From Ardenticatenales bacterium (GTDB lineage Bacteria; Chloroflexota; Anaerolineae; Promineifilales; Promineifilaceae), in contig JACKBL010000001.1 in NCBI GenBank assembly GCA_020634515.1, positions 992,001-1,056,000 of the forward strand: a stretch of 64,000 nucleotides of DNA, in the 5' to 3' direction. Shown here one piece after another: positions 63,680 to 64,000 of this stretch. The notes under the pieces are model-generated. The model was given only the letters and a program-made list of their open reading frames with translations, had not been told where the DNA came from and did not search any database. Numbering within the stretch: position 1 is the stretch's first letter; each line of letters begins with the position of its first letter. The translations under genes were made by a program, and so were the position numbers.

Positions 63680-64000
63680 ATGACAAGAAATACCATGCTG
63701 CTTGTATTATTATGGATAAGTGTGCTGCTGCTGGCGGGGTGTGGGGGTGATGAAATGCCGGCATCTCCCAACAAAGAAGCGGATGCGCCTGTTCAGAATG
63801 CCGCGCCGGCGCAACCATCCAACGCCACCGGGGGCACAACAACCATCAAAGGGGAAGTTTGGGCGGACAACTGGTTTGCTTTTTATGCGGGAGAGCAACT
63901 GATCCAGGAGGATTCGGTCCCCATCACCACGGAGCGCTCCTTTAACGCGGAAACCTTCACCTTTGACGCTTCTTATCCACTTGTCCTCAACTTTATCGTC
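63680..64000 (+). CDS. Lipoprotein, 3' partial
   Basis: AAGGAGG sits 6 nt before the ATG, and the frame is open to the window end (107 codons seen). MTRNTMLLVLLWISVLLLAGC is signal plus lipobox (Cys at 20). Next comes a short Pro/Ala/Asn linker whose first residues, MPASP, are encoded by a TGCCGGCA copy. The visible domain starts TTIKGEVWADNWFAFYAGE and continues with VPITTERSFNAETFTF, an Ig-like pattern I cannot assign to a family. Confidence 0.8.
   Translation, partial: MTRNTMLLVLLWISVLLLAGCGGDEMPASPNKEADAPVQNAAPAQPSNATGGTTTIKGEVWADNWFAFYAGEQLIQEDSVPITTERSFNAETFTFDASYPLVLNFIV

Overview
The window looks like a piece of a GC-rich chromosome from a free-living member of the Chloroflexota (Anaerolineae/Caldilineae-like). 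This is inferred from gene content: DUF2723 membrane proteins, lipoproteins with Pro/Thr-rich stretches after the lipobox, DUF3048 and DUF7282-type repeat proteins, very large CARDB/PKD surface proteins, and no visible outer-membrane machinery. I could not run a taxonomic search. I see no tRNA, rRNA, CRISPR array, transposase or phage gene.

Layout. 1-1358: end of a cytochrome-oxidase assembly cluster (YtkA/FixH-like protein, SURF1). 1539-3290: a GAF-PAS-class III adenylate cyclase. 3791-8249 (minus): a coupled epimerase / GT4 / DUF2723 operon. 8537-24022 (minus): one 15.5-kb gene for a 5161-residue secreted protein with an M23 peptidase domain, nine ~190-residue tandem repeats, a vWA domain, CARDB/PKD/cadherin-like modules and a C-terminal region rich in short repeated units. 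24703-31094 (minus): a tight seven-gene run, sat-cysC fusion, second cysC, prmC, tsaC, SH3-domain membrane protein, GT4, WecB/TagA-type transferase. 31532-33778: two secreted proteins. 34036-39780 (minus): two GT2 enzymes, a methyltransferase, a flippase and an AlkP-superfamily hydrolase. 39864-43638: an AT-rich orphan, an RmlD-like reductase, a GT4 and an SDR. 43910-50361: asnS, comEC, a DUF7282-type lipoprotein and an MDR oxidoreductase. 50813-64000: transglutaminase, fasciclin lipoprotein, mobA, DUF3048 lipoprotein, second DUF2723 protein, a UDG-like protein, methyltransferase, N-formylglutamate-amidohydrolase-like protein, M28-like lipoprotein and a truncated lipoprotein gene.

How it fits together. 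Most of the window serves the cell envelope: nucleotide-sugar conversion, polymer assembly by GT2/GT4/WecB enzymes, flippase export, probable PAPS supply for sulfation, lipid-linked-sugar-type transfer (DUF2723), and several exported proteins. Housekeeping genes (asnS, prmC, tsaC, mobA, comEC) lie between these blocks.

The most unusual signal is not a gene. The palindrome TGCCGGCA occurs 73 times by my reading, against about two expected for a 60% GC sequence. At many sites the DNA switches from G-rich (C-poor) on the 5' side to C-rich (G-poor) on the 3' side, whichever strand is coding. Intergenic spaces also carry several dispersed hairpin families and degenerate 7-bp tandem repeats. Together these resemble, in role but not in sequence, the HIP1 and STRR repeats of cyanobacteria.
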